A stretch of 64,000 bases of DNA from Lewinella sp. LCG006 (GTDB lineage: Bacteria > Bacteroidota > Bacteroidia > Chitinophagales > Saprospiraceae). The position numbers were made by a program, and so were the translations under genes. Within the stretch, counting starts at the first letter, position 1, and the number at the start of each line of letters is the position of its first letter. This document shows positions 1 to 9,575 of this stretch, in pieces. The notes beneath the pieces were generated by a model. The model was not told where the DNA came from and searched no databases. It saw only the letters and a program-made list of their open reading frames with translations. The stretch is from the NCBI RefSeq assembly GCF_040784935.1, contig NZ_CP160680.1:62001-126000 (forward strand). The letters are read 5' to 3'.

Positions 1-1874
1 AGTGTGAATTGTTTGACGGAGCAGGTAACCTGGTGGTAAGCATCGTATCTGCTGAGCTTGATGCTTTCGCAGTAGACGCTAACGGCGACGGCGACATCAA
101 GTCGAACGAATTCGTAGCAGACTTGAACGTATTGGGTAACATCACCGACAACGGTGACGGTACTTACGTATTCGCAGGTACTTTCCCAATCATTACTTCT
201 GCAATGGGAGATAACATCTACCACGCAGTACGCGTATTGTTTGAGGACGGTTGTGGTAACCAGACCAGCGAGACCATCGTGTTCGATGTGATCGACTGCA
301 AAGGACCAGCACCAGTATGTATCAACGGCTTGACCGTAACCTTGATGCCACAAGAAGAAGGTGGTTGTGCAATGGCAATCTGGGCTTCTGACTTCGAAGG
401 TTCACCAATCAGTGACTGTACTGGTCAGGGACCAGAACTGTTCGGTGGTCTACCTCGCGTGACGAAGTACGCTATCTACCGTGCAGCAGATGTAGAAGCT
501 GATCCTAACTTCGTACCAAGCCCAGATGATACTGGATTGGTATTGACGCAGGATGACGAAGCTACGACAGTAGTATACGTATACGCTTTCGACGAAGATG
601 GTAACTACGATTACTGTGAGACCTATGTACTGGTACAGCAGCACGTTGACTGTGGCGTTGGTGGCACTGGAACTATCCAGGGTGTTATCGCTACAGAAAA
701 CAACGAAACGGTAGAAGCTGTGGAAGTAAGTGTTAACGGAAACGTTGCCACAATGACGACCAACGCTGATGGAACGTTCAGCTTTGTATTGCCTGCAGGA
801 GGTGACTACTCTGTAGCTCCTTACCTGAATGCAAACTTCTTGAACGGCGTATCTACGTTTGACCTTGTACTGATGAGCAAGCACATCTTGGGCGTACAGC
901 CTTTGAACAGCCCTTACAAGTACATCGCAGCTGACGTTAACAACTCAGAGACGATCACTACCCTGGATATGATCCAGTTGCGTAAGTTGATCTTGAACAT
1001 TGATACGGAATTCGCGAACAACACGAGCTGGCGCTTTGTGAATGCAGACTTTGTATTCCCAGTAGCAAACAACCCATGGTTCACTGAATTCCCAGAAGTA
1101 GCTAACGTTAACAACTTACCTGAAGCAGTATTGACTGCCGACTTCGTAGGTGTTAAGATTGGTGACGTAAACGGTTCTGCACAAGCCAATGCTTTGGCTG
1201 GTGACGATCGTACGTTGAACGGTCAGTTCAACTTCGAAGTAGAGAACGTAAGCGTGAAAGCTGGTAACGTATACACGGTAGCATTCCGTGGTGCTGATAT
1301 GGCATCAGTAGAAGGCTTCCAGGGTACCTTGAACTTGAACGGAGCAGAGTTGGTAGACATCGAGTACGGTGTAGCTACAGCTGAGAACTTCGGTATGCGT
1401 TACGCTGCTGAAGGTCAGATCACTGCTTCTTGGAACGGTAAAGCTACTTCTGAGGACGTATTGTTCAGCCTGGTAATCCGCCCAACAGTGGATGCTGAGT
1501 TGAGTGACGTAATCAACGTATCTAGCCGTTACACTGCTGCTGAAGCATACGGAAATGGTAACACCATGAACGTAGGCGTAAACTTCTCTAACGGAGCAGT
1601 TGCCGTAGCAGGTTTCGAAGTATACCAGAACACGCCAAACCCATTCGCAGCAACAACCTTGATCGGTTTCAACTTGCCAGCGGATGCAGAAGCAACCGTA
1701 ACGATCAGCGACGCTAGTGGTCGCGTACTGACTGTAGTACGTGGTGATTACGCAGCTGGTTACAACACGATCAACTTGACCAAGGAGATGATCCAAGGTG
1801 CAACGGGTGTATTGACTTACACGGTAACTGCCGGTGAGTTCACTGCAACCAAGAAGATGATTGCTGTAAAGTAA
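1..1874 (+). CDS. T9SS-exported surface protein with dockerin-like and cohesin-like segments (5' end outside window)
   Basis: The reading frame is open from the window edge, so the start lies upstream; the first in-frame TTG at position 9 is only an internal codon. Counting from it, residues 1-220 are Cys-containing beta-sandwich material like that seen in HYR-rich proteins. Residues about 225-275 resemble a carboxypeptidase-regulatory fold. Residues about 278-335 hold a dockerin-like duplicated segment (STFDLVLMSKHILG, then TTLDMIQLRKLIL), with a trailing KIGDVNG near 390. Residues 403-510 look cohesin-like. The last 84 residues are a T9SS type A sorting domain (YQNTPNPF, then DASGRV and a Lys-rich end). 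The protein should cross the outer membrane by T9SS and be anchored or released at the surface. Codon choice is strongly biased (gta for Val, aac for Asn, ttg for Leu) compared with later surface genes, suggesting high expression. The binding role of the dockerin-like part is inference. Confidence 0.85.
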   Translation, partial: CELFDGAGNLVVSIVSAELDAFAVDANGDGDIKSNEFVADLNVLGNITDNGDGTYVFAGTFPIITSAMGDNIYHAVRVLFEDGCGNQTSETIVFDVIDCKGPAPVCINGLTVTLMPQEEGGCAMAIWASDFEGSPISDCTGQGPELFGGLPRVTKYAIYRAADVEADPNFVPSPDDTGLVLTQDDEATTVVYVYAFDEDGNYDYCETYVLVQQHVDCGVGGTGTIQGVIATENNETVEAVEVSVNGNVATMTTNADGTFSFVLPAGGDYSVAPYLNANFLNGVSTFDLVLMSKHILGVQPLNSPYKYIAADVNNSETITTLDMIQLRKLILNIDTEFANNTSWRFVNADFVFPVANNPWFTEFPEVANVNNLPEAVLTADFVGVKIGDVNGSAQANALAGDDRTLNGQFNFEVENVSVKAGNVYTVAFRGADMASVEGFQGTLNLNGAELVDIEYGVATAENFGMRYAAEGQITASWNGKATSEDVLFSLVIRPTVDAELSDVINVSSRYTAAEAYGNGNTMNVGVNFSNGAVAVAGFEVYQNTPNPFAATTLIGFNLPADAEATVTISDASGRVLTVVRGDYAAGYNTINLTKEMIQGATGVLTYTVTAGEFTATKKMIAVK

Positions 1875-1935
1875 TGATGGATGGTTATAGGGCAAATATG
1901 TGAATTTGCTCTATTCCGATAAATACGATTACAGG

Positions 1936-1968
1936 CGGCGGTATCCTTCGGGGTGCCGCCGTTTTTGT
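1936..1968 (+). terminator. Rho-independent terminator with a UUCG loop
   Basis: An 11-bp stem, with two G-U pairs, encloses a TTCG tetraloop (1947-1950) and is followed by a run of T. It sits 60 bp after the stop of the first surface protein and should end that transcript. Confidence 0.9.
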
Positions 1969-2035
1969 TTTTTTGTACTTAAACAGACTACACAAACCGG
2001 AATTTTGCGAAGTAGGCATAGACAACGGAATACAG

Positions 2036-2271
2036 CGACGTAGGCACAGCCAACGCCGAACGGGGATTTAAGGAGGAGCTTACAGGGTGAATTCATGAAT
2101 TTGCCCGATTTACCCAACCCTTCCGGCGATAAGCGCGCAGGCCGGAGGCTGGAGCGCGGGCCTCGGAGAGGACTGGACGAGGGGTAGTAGTAGCAACTGC
2201 TCCGCTCCGTAGGGGCGGGTTTGAACCCGCCCCTACGGAGCGGAGCAGTTGGGAGACGGCATGGCCCCAAA
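2036..2271. repeat. Composite interspersed repeat, copy 1 (conserved box plus long palindrome)
   Basis: It begins with the box cgacgtaggcacagccaacg (2036-2055), extended to 2065. Next comes a GC-rich variable part, then a perfect 28-bp inverted repeat with a 2-nt spacer (2194-2221 and 2224-2251). It ends with ggcatggccccaaa (2258-2271). The box recurs at 24510 and 26667, and the 14-nt tail recurs after a different palindrome at 24646. A degenerate extra box (gaagtaggcatagacaacgg) precedes it at about 2009. The element occupies most of the 446-bp spacer before msrB; no gene is seen there. Confidence 0.75.
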
Positions 2272-2320
2272 GAATTAATCTTTTTCTATCTCCTATTGTT
2301 TATAGAGAAAAATAAAATCT

Positions 2321-2713
2321 ATGAAGACCAAAGAACAGTGGAATACGCTGAGCAAAGAAGAGGAATACGTGATTGCGCACAAAGGCACGGAGCGGCCTTT
2401 TACGGGGGAGTACAACAACTTTAAGGCCGACGGCATTTTCGTGTGTCGCCGTTGTGAGGCGCCGCTTTACGATGCGAATGACAAATTTGACTCGGGCTGT
2501 GGCTGGCCTAGCTTTGATGACGAGCTGCCCGATACGGTGCGCCGGGTGCCTGATGCTGATGGCCGCAGGGTGGAGATAGTCTGTGCTAATTGTGGTGGCC
2601 ATTTGGGCCATGTGTTTGAAGGAGAACGTTTGACGGCGAAGAATACTCGCCACTGTGTGAACTCGCTGTCGATCAAATTTGTGAAGCGAGAAGATGTCGA
2701 AAAAAAGGAGTAG
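2321..2713 (+). CDS. msrB: Peptide-methionine (R)-S-oxide reductase
   Basis: This cytoplasmic repair enzyme reduces methionine-R-sulfoxide in proteins. All family hallmarks are visible in 130 residues, the usual length for a single-domain MsrB. Two zinc-binding CxxC pairs lie at 42/45 and 88/91, the substrate-pocket motif SGCGWPSF at 58-65, and the catalytic Cys112 in RHCVNS. Cys60 sits where a resolving Cys occurs in many homologues. The ATG lies 50 bp after the composite repeat, so its promoter is either inside that element or in the short AT-rich stretch after it. No clear terminator follows. Confidence 0.96.
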   Translation: MKTKEQWNTLSKEEEYVIAHKGTERPFTGEYNNFKADGIFVCRRCEAPLYDANDKFDSGCGWPSFDDELPDTVRRVPDADGRRVEIVCANCGGHLGHVFEGERLTAKNTRHCVNSLSIKFVKREDVEKKE

Positions 2714-2819
2714 ACCCTGTTGATTAAGTGCAGTAACTTACAAATTCGCTGATTTACGGGTAGTGCTCGGCAATTAGTTGCTATCTTTCCTCGAAGAAAC
2801 TAAATTAATGCTTTAATAC

Positions 2820-5800
2820 ATGAAACGTAGTATACTATTTCTACTGCTTGTGATGGTCTTCTCTACCGGCTGGTCACAAACAAACCCCGGTATTTGGACC
2901 AATCGGCAAGCAACCCAATTGGATTTGGCTCCAGGAACGACCACGCAAACTTTCGCGACCAACTACCGCTTGGTAGAATTGGCCCCAGGTGCCCTCACCT
3001 CCACGCTACTGGCGACCCACAAAAATGTACGCCAGGTGACGCTCCCTACCCCTGATGACAAAACACTGACGCTGTCGATCAAACCGGTATCGGTAATGGC
3101 TCCTGAATTGGCAGCACGTTTTCCGGGTATTCAGACCTATGAAATACTGGCAGACTTGACGAATGGTATTCTAGGTGGACGGGTAGGCTGGACCTACCAG
3201 GGCTTGCATGCCACCATCAGAACAACGAGTGGTACTATCTATATCGACCCTTATGCGCTCAACGACGACCGCTACTACGTGAGTTATTATGTAGAAGAAA
3301 ACATCGATAACGAGCTGTGGAGTGGATTCAATTGCGAGGTTGATGGCAACGGAGAAGGACTTGATATTGAAGAAATTTATGCCTCGCCCGAAGTGATTAC
3401 CCAACAAGACAAGACCACTGCTGGTGGGCCAAGTATTGTACAGCGCAAGTACCGGCTAGCTATGGCGTGTACCGGAGAATTCAGCAACTTCCACGGCGGA
3501 ACGACCGAGTCGGCGATGGCTGCGATAGTGACCATTGTCAACCGTGTGAACGAGGTGTTTGGTCGTGAGATGGCCATCCAGCTAGAATTGATTGCCAATA
3601 ATGATTTGTTGATCTTTTTAGATCCTGCCACTGATCCTTACGTCAACCAGACGGACGAAATGCTGAATACCAACCAGGGTGTTCTCAATGGTATTGTGGG
3701 TAGTGCAGCTTACGACATTGGGCACGTAATTAGTACGGGACCTAGCAGTGGGCAGGGTGTTGCGCAACTTCAGGGTGTTTGTCGGGCCATGGGAAAAGGA
3801 CGAGCGACGTCTACCCGATCTAGCCCACAAGGAGACCCCTTTGTGATTAACATTCTTTGCCACGAAATGGGGCACCAGTTTGGTGCAACTCACGTACAGA
3901 GTGGTTGCCAAAATGTAAGTGTTGATACAGCCGTTGAACCCGGTGGAGGAACAACCATCATGGGCTACGCAGGTATCTGCCCTGCTGGCTACAATATTGC
4001 CAATAACTCTAGCGATTATTACAACCAAACTTCGCTACAGCAAATTTTCGCTTACACCCGCACCGACGATGGTAATGCTTGTGCGATGCCCATTGACGAA
4101 GGCAATACTATTCCGGAAGTAAGCGTAGATTACGAAAACGGTTTCTATATTCCAATCAGCACACCGTTCCAACTGACGGCCAGTGCAGCTGATATGGAAG
4201 AGGAAGACCTTACTTATTGCTGGGAACAACGCGATACCAACCCAAGCTACCCTTACGACGAAGAAGCGGGAGATTATGGTCCGTTTCCTGGCTCTCCAGT
4301 AGGCAATTCTCCCATTTTCCGTTCTTTTAGCCCGACACCCTCTCCAACGCGGGTATTCCCTCTGTTAACGAAAATCATCAACAATACTTCTGACAATGCA
4401 GAGGTATTGCCGACCTATAGCCGTAGTATGAATTTCCGTTGTGCCGTACGCGACAACCACCCCACAAGTGGTGGTGTGGCCTGGGCTGCCGTTTCTTTTT
4501 TAGCAACCGCTGAGGCTGGCCCATTCCGGGTGACTTCTCCGAATACGGGGGCCGCACAATGGAACGTTGGCGACTATACGGAAGTGACCTGGGACGTGGC
4601 TAATACCGACGGTGCTCTGGTAAATTGCCAGCGCGTAAATATTCGTTTGTCTACTGATGGTGGCTTCACCTATCCGATCACTTTACTGGCCAATACGCCA
4701 AATGATGGCTCTGCCTTTGTGACGGTGCCTAATGCAATTACCAATGATGCACGCGTGCGGATTGATGCTGCTGACAATATCTTTTTTGATATTTCAAATC
4801 AGGACTTTAGCATCGTCCCTGCGGTAGAAGCTGGTTACACCCTTGATTACAGCCCACTGTTTCAGGAAATCTGTGTACCCGAAAGTACGGCAAGTGTAGA
4901 ATTTGTCACCGCATCCATTCTGGATTACGATAGTACCATTACGCTAGACATCACCTCTACCCTACCTGATGGTGTTGTTGCTGGTTTCGAAGCGACCAAT
5001 CTCCAGCCTGGTGAAGGAACCAGCCTAACACTGGACTTTTCCGGTAGTACCTTCGATGGTCTACTTTCCGTAGAAGTACGTGCTATAACAGCAGACGAAG
5101 ACACTACCTATCGTGTTTTTGATATTGAAGTGTACAACAATGACTTCAGTGCGCTGGAATTATTATCACCTGCAGAAGGCACCAATGGCATAGTCCTGAG
5201 TACTGACTTTTCATGGTCAGACTTGCCGAATGCGCTAGCTTATGACTTCCAACTTGCTACCAGCCCACAGTTTGGCGATAATATTATAGACGAAGTATTG
5301 GCACTAGCAGAAACAAGCTATACACCAACAGTACTCTTTGAAGCCAACACTTTATTCTTTTGGCGCATTCGCCCTATCAACGAATGTGGCCCAGGTGATT
5401 GGTCTTCGCCTTCCACTTTCCATACGGAAAATGCTATTTGTGAAGGAGCTACGGCTACGGATACGCCTAAGAACATTCCTGGGCAGGGACCCTTACCAAC
5501 CGTTATTTCTACGATTAGCATCGATTTTCAAGGGACAATCAGCGACATCAATATTCCGATCTTGAACGTTCGCTACCAGCCGATCCAAAATTTCCAGATT
5601 CGTCTGCGTAGCCCGCAAGGAACAGAAGTCTTGCTTTACGATGGTGATTGTTTCACCACTGACCGTGTAAACGTAGGCTTTGACGATGATGCCCCGCAAA
5701 CCATCCAGTGCCCCCCTACGGATCAGTCTACCTATATTCCGACGGAAGCTTTGGCGGCATTTATTGGTGAGGATAGCCAGGGAGATTGGGAGTTGGAAGT

Positions 5801-6479
5801 AAAAGTACTCCAAACTGGCTTCGGTTCGCCAGGTTCCATCGATGGATGGGCCATTGAATTCTGTGCCGCTTCTTCTCCGGATGCACCGATGGTTGTTCGC
5901 AATGAAGAATTTTGCGTAAAGCCTAATGAAAGTGGCAGTATCACTGGCATATTTTTGGCTGTTGAAGATGCTACCCAGAATGCTTTTGAGTTGGAGTACA
6001 CTGTTGTCTCTGAGCCAACAGCAGGAGAACTCTACTTCCTCGACCAGCAATTGTTTGTGGGAGATATCTTCCGTCAGTCATCATTGGACGCTGGTAACGT
6101 TTTTTACTTGAACACCGACAATTCGGTAACAGAAGACAACTTTACCTTTGTAGTACAGGACGGTACTGGCGGTTTTTTACCCGTAACTACCTTCACCATT
6201 GACATCCTAGATGCCTGTGTGACCAGTAACGAAAACCTGTCCGCGGCCGAAGCTTTCCGTATGTACCCCAACCCTACCAAAGGGGAGGTGACACTACAAT
6301 GGAGTGAAGCTACAAGCCAGGATTATCGCTTGCGCGTATATAACCTACAAGCGCAGCTGCTCAAGGAGACACAAATTGCAAAAGGCACCCTACAGCAGCA
6401 GCTGGACTTGCGTAATTTGCCTGCGGGTATCTACCTTGTTCAGATTGGCCAACACGTAGAACGAGTGGTGGTGGAATAG
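2820..6479 (+). CDS. Secreted reprolysin-like metalloprotease with P domain and T9SS sorting domain
   Basis: Residues 1-20 are a signal peptide (ends GWSQ). A propeptide-like region follows. A metzincin-type catalytic domain covers about 205-420, with the extended zinc motif HEMGHQFGATH at 348-358 and a Met-turn (IMGYAG, Met381). The middle contains Ig/fibronectin-like beta domains. A proprotein-convertase P domain lies at about 890-1015 (NIPILN, QIRLRSPQGT, GDWELEV, GWAIEFC). The last 80 residues are a type A T9SS domain (MYPNPTKGE, LPAGIYLVQI). It is predicted to be an exported protease that feeds on or processes extracellular protein. The gene stands alone and ends at a strong shared terminator. 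The fold assignment is strong; the substrate is unknown. Confidence 0.92.
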   Translation: MKRSILFLLLVMVFSTGWSQTNPGIWTNRQATQLDLAPGTTTQTFATNYRLVELAPGALTSTLLATHKNVRQVTLPTPDDKTLTLSIKPVSVMAPELAARFPGIQTYEILADLTNGILGGRVGWTYQGLHATIRTTSGTIYIDPYALNDDRYYVSYYVEENIDNELWSGFNCEVDGNGEGLDIEEIYASPEVITQQDKTTAGGPSIVQRKYRLAMACTGEFSNFHGGTTESAMAAIVTIVNRVNEVFGREMAIQLELIANNDLLIFLDPATDPYVNQTDEMLNTNQGVLNGIVGSAAYDIGHVISTGPSSGQGVAQLQGVCRAMGKGRATSTRSSPQGDPFVINILCHEMGHQFGATHVQSGCQNVSVDTAVEPGGGTTIMGYAGICPAGYNIANNSSDYYNQTSLQQIFAYTRTDDGNACAMPIDEGNTIPEVSVDYENGFYIPISTPFQLTASAADMEEEDLTYCWEQRDTNPSYPYDEEAGDYGPFPGSPVGNSPIFRSFSPTPSPTRVFPLLTKIINNTSDNAEVLPTYSRSMNFRCAVRDNHPTSGGVAWAAVSFLATAEAGPFRVTSPNTGAAQWNVGDYTEVTWDVANTDGALVNCQRVNIRLSTDGGFTYPITLLANTPNDGSAFVTVPNAITNDARVRIDAADNIFFDISNQDFSIVPAVEAGYTLDYSPLFQEICVPESTASVEFVTASILDYDSTITLDITSTLPDGVVAGFEATNLQPGEGTSLTLDFSGSTFDGLLSVEVRAITADEDTTYRVFDIEVYNNDFSALELLSPAEGTNGIVLSTDFSWSDLPNALAYDFQLATSPQFGDNIIDEVLALAETSYTPTVLFEANTLFFWRIRPINECGPGDWSSPSTFHTENAICEGATATDTPKNIPGQGPLPTVISTISIDFQGTISDINIPILNVRYQPIQNFQIRLRSPQGTEVLLYDGDCFTTDRVNVGFDDDAPQTIQCPPTDQSTYIPTEALAAFIGEDSQGDWELEVKVLQTGFGSPGSIDGWAIEFCAASSPDAPMVVRNEEFCVKPNESGSITGIFLAVEDATQNAFELEYTVVSEPTAGELYFLDQQLFVGDIFRQSSLDAGNVFYLNTDNSVTEDNFTFVVQDGTGGFLPVTTFTIDILDACVTSNENLSAAEAFRMYPNPTKGEVTLQWSEATSQDYRLRVYNLQAQLLKETQIAKGTLQQQLDLRNLPAGIYLVQIGQHVERVVVE

Positions 6480-6500
6480 GTACTTGGTACTTGAAAATAA

Positions 6501-6538
6501 AAAAGAGGCTGATCAAGCATTTGATCAGCCTCTTTTTT
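6501..6538. terminator. Bidirectional terminator between convergent genes
   Basis: A perfect 16-bp stem (aaaagaggctgatcaa and its complement) with loop gcat, A-rich on the left and T-rich on the right. It therefore works on both strands, serving the metalloprotease (+) and the barrel protein (-). Confidence 0.95.
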
Positions 6539-6555
6539 TATTGCTTCCTTAGTGA

Positions 6556-7164
6556 TTATTGGCTATCTAAACCAAAGGCTACACCAACACTAAACTGAAG
6601 GGTCTGATTGAAGATTTCAAAATCATCAGCTTCAGGTACGGAAGTGAAACCTCGTTGGTAACGTAAATCGGTATTAAGCCAAACGCCTCTGGCACCTTCA
6701 CTTAGTCGGTAGTTAAAACCTAAACCGAGCGTTCCTGCCAGATCGAAACCATTGGTTTGATCCTTGGCATCTTCTCCGCCAACCTCGGCACCTACTAAAA
6801 TGCCAGGTACAATACCCGCATAAATTTTAGGCCGAAAATCGTCTTCCCAACCCCGGAAGAAATACTGAAAAGTAACAGGAATGCGAATATAGTCCAAGTG
6901 GGTATTGATTTCGCCAATCTTACTTTCCGCTCCTTCACGAGAGTAGAGCAGGTCTACGCCCAACCCTGTTTTCTCATTAATACTGTAGGTAGAAGTCAGC
7001 CCAAGCACCAAGCCCGTCTGAGTATCGGTGTTGGCATCATCGCCGACCAAAGAGGAGAAATTCACCCCTAATCGCGGCCCCAGCGAAAGGGTTTTCTGAG
7101 CAAATAAAGAACCCGTTAGGATTAAAAAAATGGTGGTGATTAGCAATACAGGTAGCTTGTTCAT
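6556..7164 (-). CDS. Outer-membrane beta-barrel protein (PorT/OmpW-like, OMP_b-brl type)
   Basis: A protein of 202 residues with a signal peptide (to LFAQ, residue 22). It then shows alternating strands typical of the small Bacteroidota outer-membrane barrels: RLGVNFSSL, then LGLTSTYSINEKTGLGVDLLYS, then IRIPVTFQYFF. It ends with aromatic-rich strands (QTLQFSVGVAFG). Such proteins lie in the outer membrane, and most have no assigned substrate. It is a single-gene unit, convergent with the metalloprotease. Confidence 0.8.
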   Translation of the reverse strand: MNKLPVLLITTIFLILTGSLFAQKTLSLGPRLGVNFSSLVGDDANTDTQTGLVLGLTSTYSINEKTGLGVDLLYSREGAESKIGEINTHLDYIRIPVTFQYFFRGWEDDFRPKIYAGIVPGILVGAEVGGEDAKDQTNGFDLAGTLGLGFNYRLSEGARGVWLNTDLRYQRGFTSVPEADDFEIFNQTLQFSVGVAFGLDSQ

Positions 7165-7338
7165 GGATGTTTTTTTTAGTCTTCAAAATTGGCCTGAGCC
7201 AACTTAAAATGCTTGTGTTCTCAAAATGATGTATCAGCCCTGTAACTAAATACAAACGGGCAAATGTTCGCTTGAACACCTACCCGTTTTTTATACGTAT
7301 CTTTTAATCTACTGGTAATCAGTAATTATTACTCCAAA

Positions 7339-8559
7339 TTATTTTCCTAAAAGTGCTTTCCAGTTGACCTTCTCACCTGTGATGATGTTTTCATTGCCGA
7401 AGCTGAGGCTTGCGAGATAAAGTGCCAGGATGCCATAGACAAAACTAGCTACCGCAACAACAGCTAAAATGCTGGTATCAAAACTTCCTTTAAGGATAGC
7501 TACAATAGCAAGTGCTACATTGAAAACCGGAATCAAGGCGGTTTGCATGTTAAGTTCTACCCCTGGCATAATCGCCATCATTGCAGGGATCAGTACCACC
7601 ATCATGAGGGGGCTCACATAACTTTGGGCTTCTTTATAAGAGTTGGCTAAAAGTACAACGGCTAGCGAAAGAGCTCCTAAAAACAAGGTCGTCAACAATA
7701 CCAGGATCACCAACCAAGCCCATGCGGCTGGTGCCAAATTCATGGCCATCCCCGCAGCTTCCTCTTCCAAAAGGTAAGCCTGGATATTCATTGCAACCAC
7801 CAAACTCAAAATATTCATCGTAGCACTCACAATCCCCACTGCTGCAACCGCAAGAAACTTGCCCGCCACAATTTCTTTGGTGGATGCCGTTGTCGTGAAT
7901 AAGGTCTGAAGTGTTCGGCGCTCTTTTTCGCCCGCAGTGATATCAATAGCGATATAAATACAACCAATGAAGATAAATAAAAGGATCATCATCGGCAAAA
8001 AAGCAACCATCATGCGGTCGCCACTTTCTTCTGGAGAAAGGTCTACGCTGTCAATCGTAAGAGGGTTGGCAAATTCAGGGCTAAGCTCTTTACTGGCCAG
8101 TCGTTCGTTCAACAGCTGATCTCCCATACTTGTCAATTGGGTACGTAAAATACGCTCTCGCATATTCAATACATCTTGCGATTGGTCAGCATAGAGAATA
8201 ATTTCAGCTGATTTACCATTGGCAATACGCTCTTGGTAATCATCGGGTAATTGGATACCTATCGTCCTTTTCTGTCCTTCCAGGTCAGTTTCCGAAAAGG
8301 TTTTCATTTCTACTTTAAGGCTAGGATCCTGGGCCAGTAAAGCTGGCAAGGGTGTATCGGTAGCGTTGGGGGATACCCATACTGCAATTTCCTGCTGCAT
8401 GAGTTTCTCTTGCTGACTAGCCCCTACTCCACCGATGAGGGTAAAGAGTACCGGGTACAAGAAGAACGGTAATAAAATAATCAAGTAGAGCATTCGCTTG
8501 TCGCGAAGTACTTCTTTGATTTCTTTAGAAAATATGGTAGCGATAATATGACTTCTCAT
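7339..8559 (-). CDS. natB: ABC-2 type transporter permease (NatB-like)
   Basis: The start used is the Met at 8559 (MRSHIIATIFSKEIKEVLRD); the longer frame from 8592 adds 11 unlikely residues. The layout matches NatB/ABC-2 export permeases. One N-terminal helix lies at about 27-48 (LIILLPFFLYPVLFTLIGGV), followed by a large external domain to about residue 185 and then five or six membrane helices to the C-terminus. It should form a membrane channel with the ATPase encoded just upstream. NatAB was described as a sodium exporter in Bacillus, but substrates in this family vary, so sodium is only a family-based guess. Confidence 0.85.
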   Translation of the reverse strand: MRSHIIATIFSKEIKEVLRDKRMLYLIILLPFFLYPVLFTLIGGVGASQQEKLMQQEIAVWVSPNATDTPLPALLAQDPSLKVEMKTFSETDLEGQKRTIGIQLPDDYQERIANGKSAEIILYADQSQDVLNMRERILRTQLTSMGDQLLNERLASKELSPEFANPLTIDSVDLSPEESGDRMMVAFLPMMILLFIFIGCIYIAIDITAGEKERRTLQTLFTTTASTKEIVAGKFLAVAAVGIVSATMNILSLVVAMNIQAYLLEEEAAGMAMNLAPAAWAWLVILVLLTTLFLGALSLAVVLLANSYKEAQSYVSPLMMVVLIPAMMAIMPGVELNMQTALIPVFNVALAIVAILKGSFDTSILAVVAVASFVYGILALYLASLSFGNENIITGEKVNWKALLGK

Positions 8560-8607
8560 GTTTTGTTTTGTTGTTGAAGGCTTAATAATCAAAAAGGGAG
8601 CATGGGT

Positions 8608-9354
8608 TTAAGCCCCTGCCATTTGGTCTTCTTTAACCAATTCAAAGAAGGCTTTAGGTAGGGTATCCTGCCCTGTTTGCTGTTTGATGCCAGCAACATC
8701 TCCTAGATAGACGAGGTTTCCTTGATGGATAATACCAATGCGATCGCACAGCCGCTCTACTTCTGTAAGGTTGTGGGTAGAAAAAATAAGGGCCTTGCCT
8801 TCTTCGCGGGCCATCTTGCGGATAAACTGAAGGATAAACTCCGAGGCCATGATATCCAGACCAGTGGTTGGTTCATCAAGCACCACAATTTTAGGATCAT
8901 GTACCAAAGTCCGCGCAATAGAAACGCGCTGCTTTTGACCCGTGGAGAGTTTTTCACAATGCCGATCTACGAAAGGAGTGATCCCGAAAGCCTCAATGAG
9001 TCGGTCGACTCGATTATTCAGTTCCGCTTTGGGGGTTTCGTAAAGTTTACCGAAGTACATCAGTAATTCCCGAGGATTTAAGCGACGATAGAGATCCATG
9101 TCGCCCGTCAGAAAACCGAGCGAACGGCGAGCAGCCATTTGCTCTTTGTGCATGGAGTAGCCGTTCATAATGGCCTCTCCTCCTGAGGGTGTTAACAGGC
9201 CCGACAACATCCTTAAAGTTGTGGTTTTTCCTGCACCGTTAGGGCCTAGCAGGCCGAAAATCTCCCCGGGTGCTACGTGAAAGGAAACATCATTTACTGC
9301 GCGAAAATCACCGAAATCCTTGATTAATCCGCGTGCTTCAATTAAAGTGCTCAT
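8608..9354 (-). CDS. natA: ABC transporter ATP-binding protein (NatA-like)
   Basis: A nucleotide-binding subunit. From the Met at 9354 (MSTLIEARGL) the order is Walker A GPNGAGKT (residues 37-44), a Q-loop region, signature LSTGQKQRVSIA (Thr in place of the usual Gly), Walker B IVVLDEPTTGLD and a switch His (STHNLTEVE). It lies upstream of the permease on the same strand with about 48 bp between them, so the two form an operon. The upstream ATG at 9387 is possible but adds only polar residues. Confidence 0.9.
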   Translation of the reverse strand: MSTLIEARGLIKDFGDFRAVNDVSFHVAPGEIFGLLGPNGAGKTTTLRMLSGLLTPSGGEAIMNGYSMHKEQMAARRSLGFLTGDMDLYRRLNPRELLMYFGKLYETPKAELNNRVDRLIEAFGITPFVDRHCEKLSTGQKQRVSIARTLVHDPKIVVLDEPTTGLDIMASEFILQFIRKMAREEGKALIFSTHNLTEVERLCDRIGIIHQGNLVYLGDVAGIKQQTGQDTLPKAFFELVKEDQMAGA

Positions 9355-9519
9355 GTAAGTGTGTTGGTTTTGTCTATTAGTCATCACGGACTGAATTTTA
9401 TTACAACCCTTTCGACTTTATTGAATAATATTAGGTAATTCAAAGCGCTATTTCCGTGCTATTCGATTAAACCGATTATCTATTCGACCAATTTTAACCC
9501 TACTTTAACAGGGGCCATA

Positions 9520-9551
9520 TTGTCTTCGCTGGTCTTCCCTCAGTACCTTTA
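9520..9551 (+). promoter_or_regulatory. Candidate Bacteroidota promoter for the lipoprotein gene at 9576
   Basis: A TTG (9520-9522) is separated by 21 bp from TACCTTTA (9544-9551), close to the Bacteroidota pattern TTTG-N19-21-TAnnTTTG. It lies 24 bp before the ATG. The match is by eye only. Confidence 0.35.
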
Positions 9552-9575
9552 CAAAGAACTGAAACACCCCTAACT

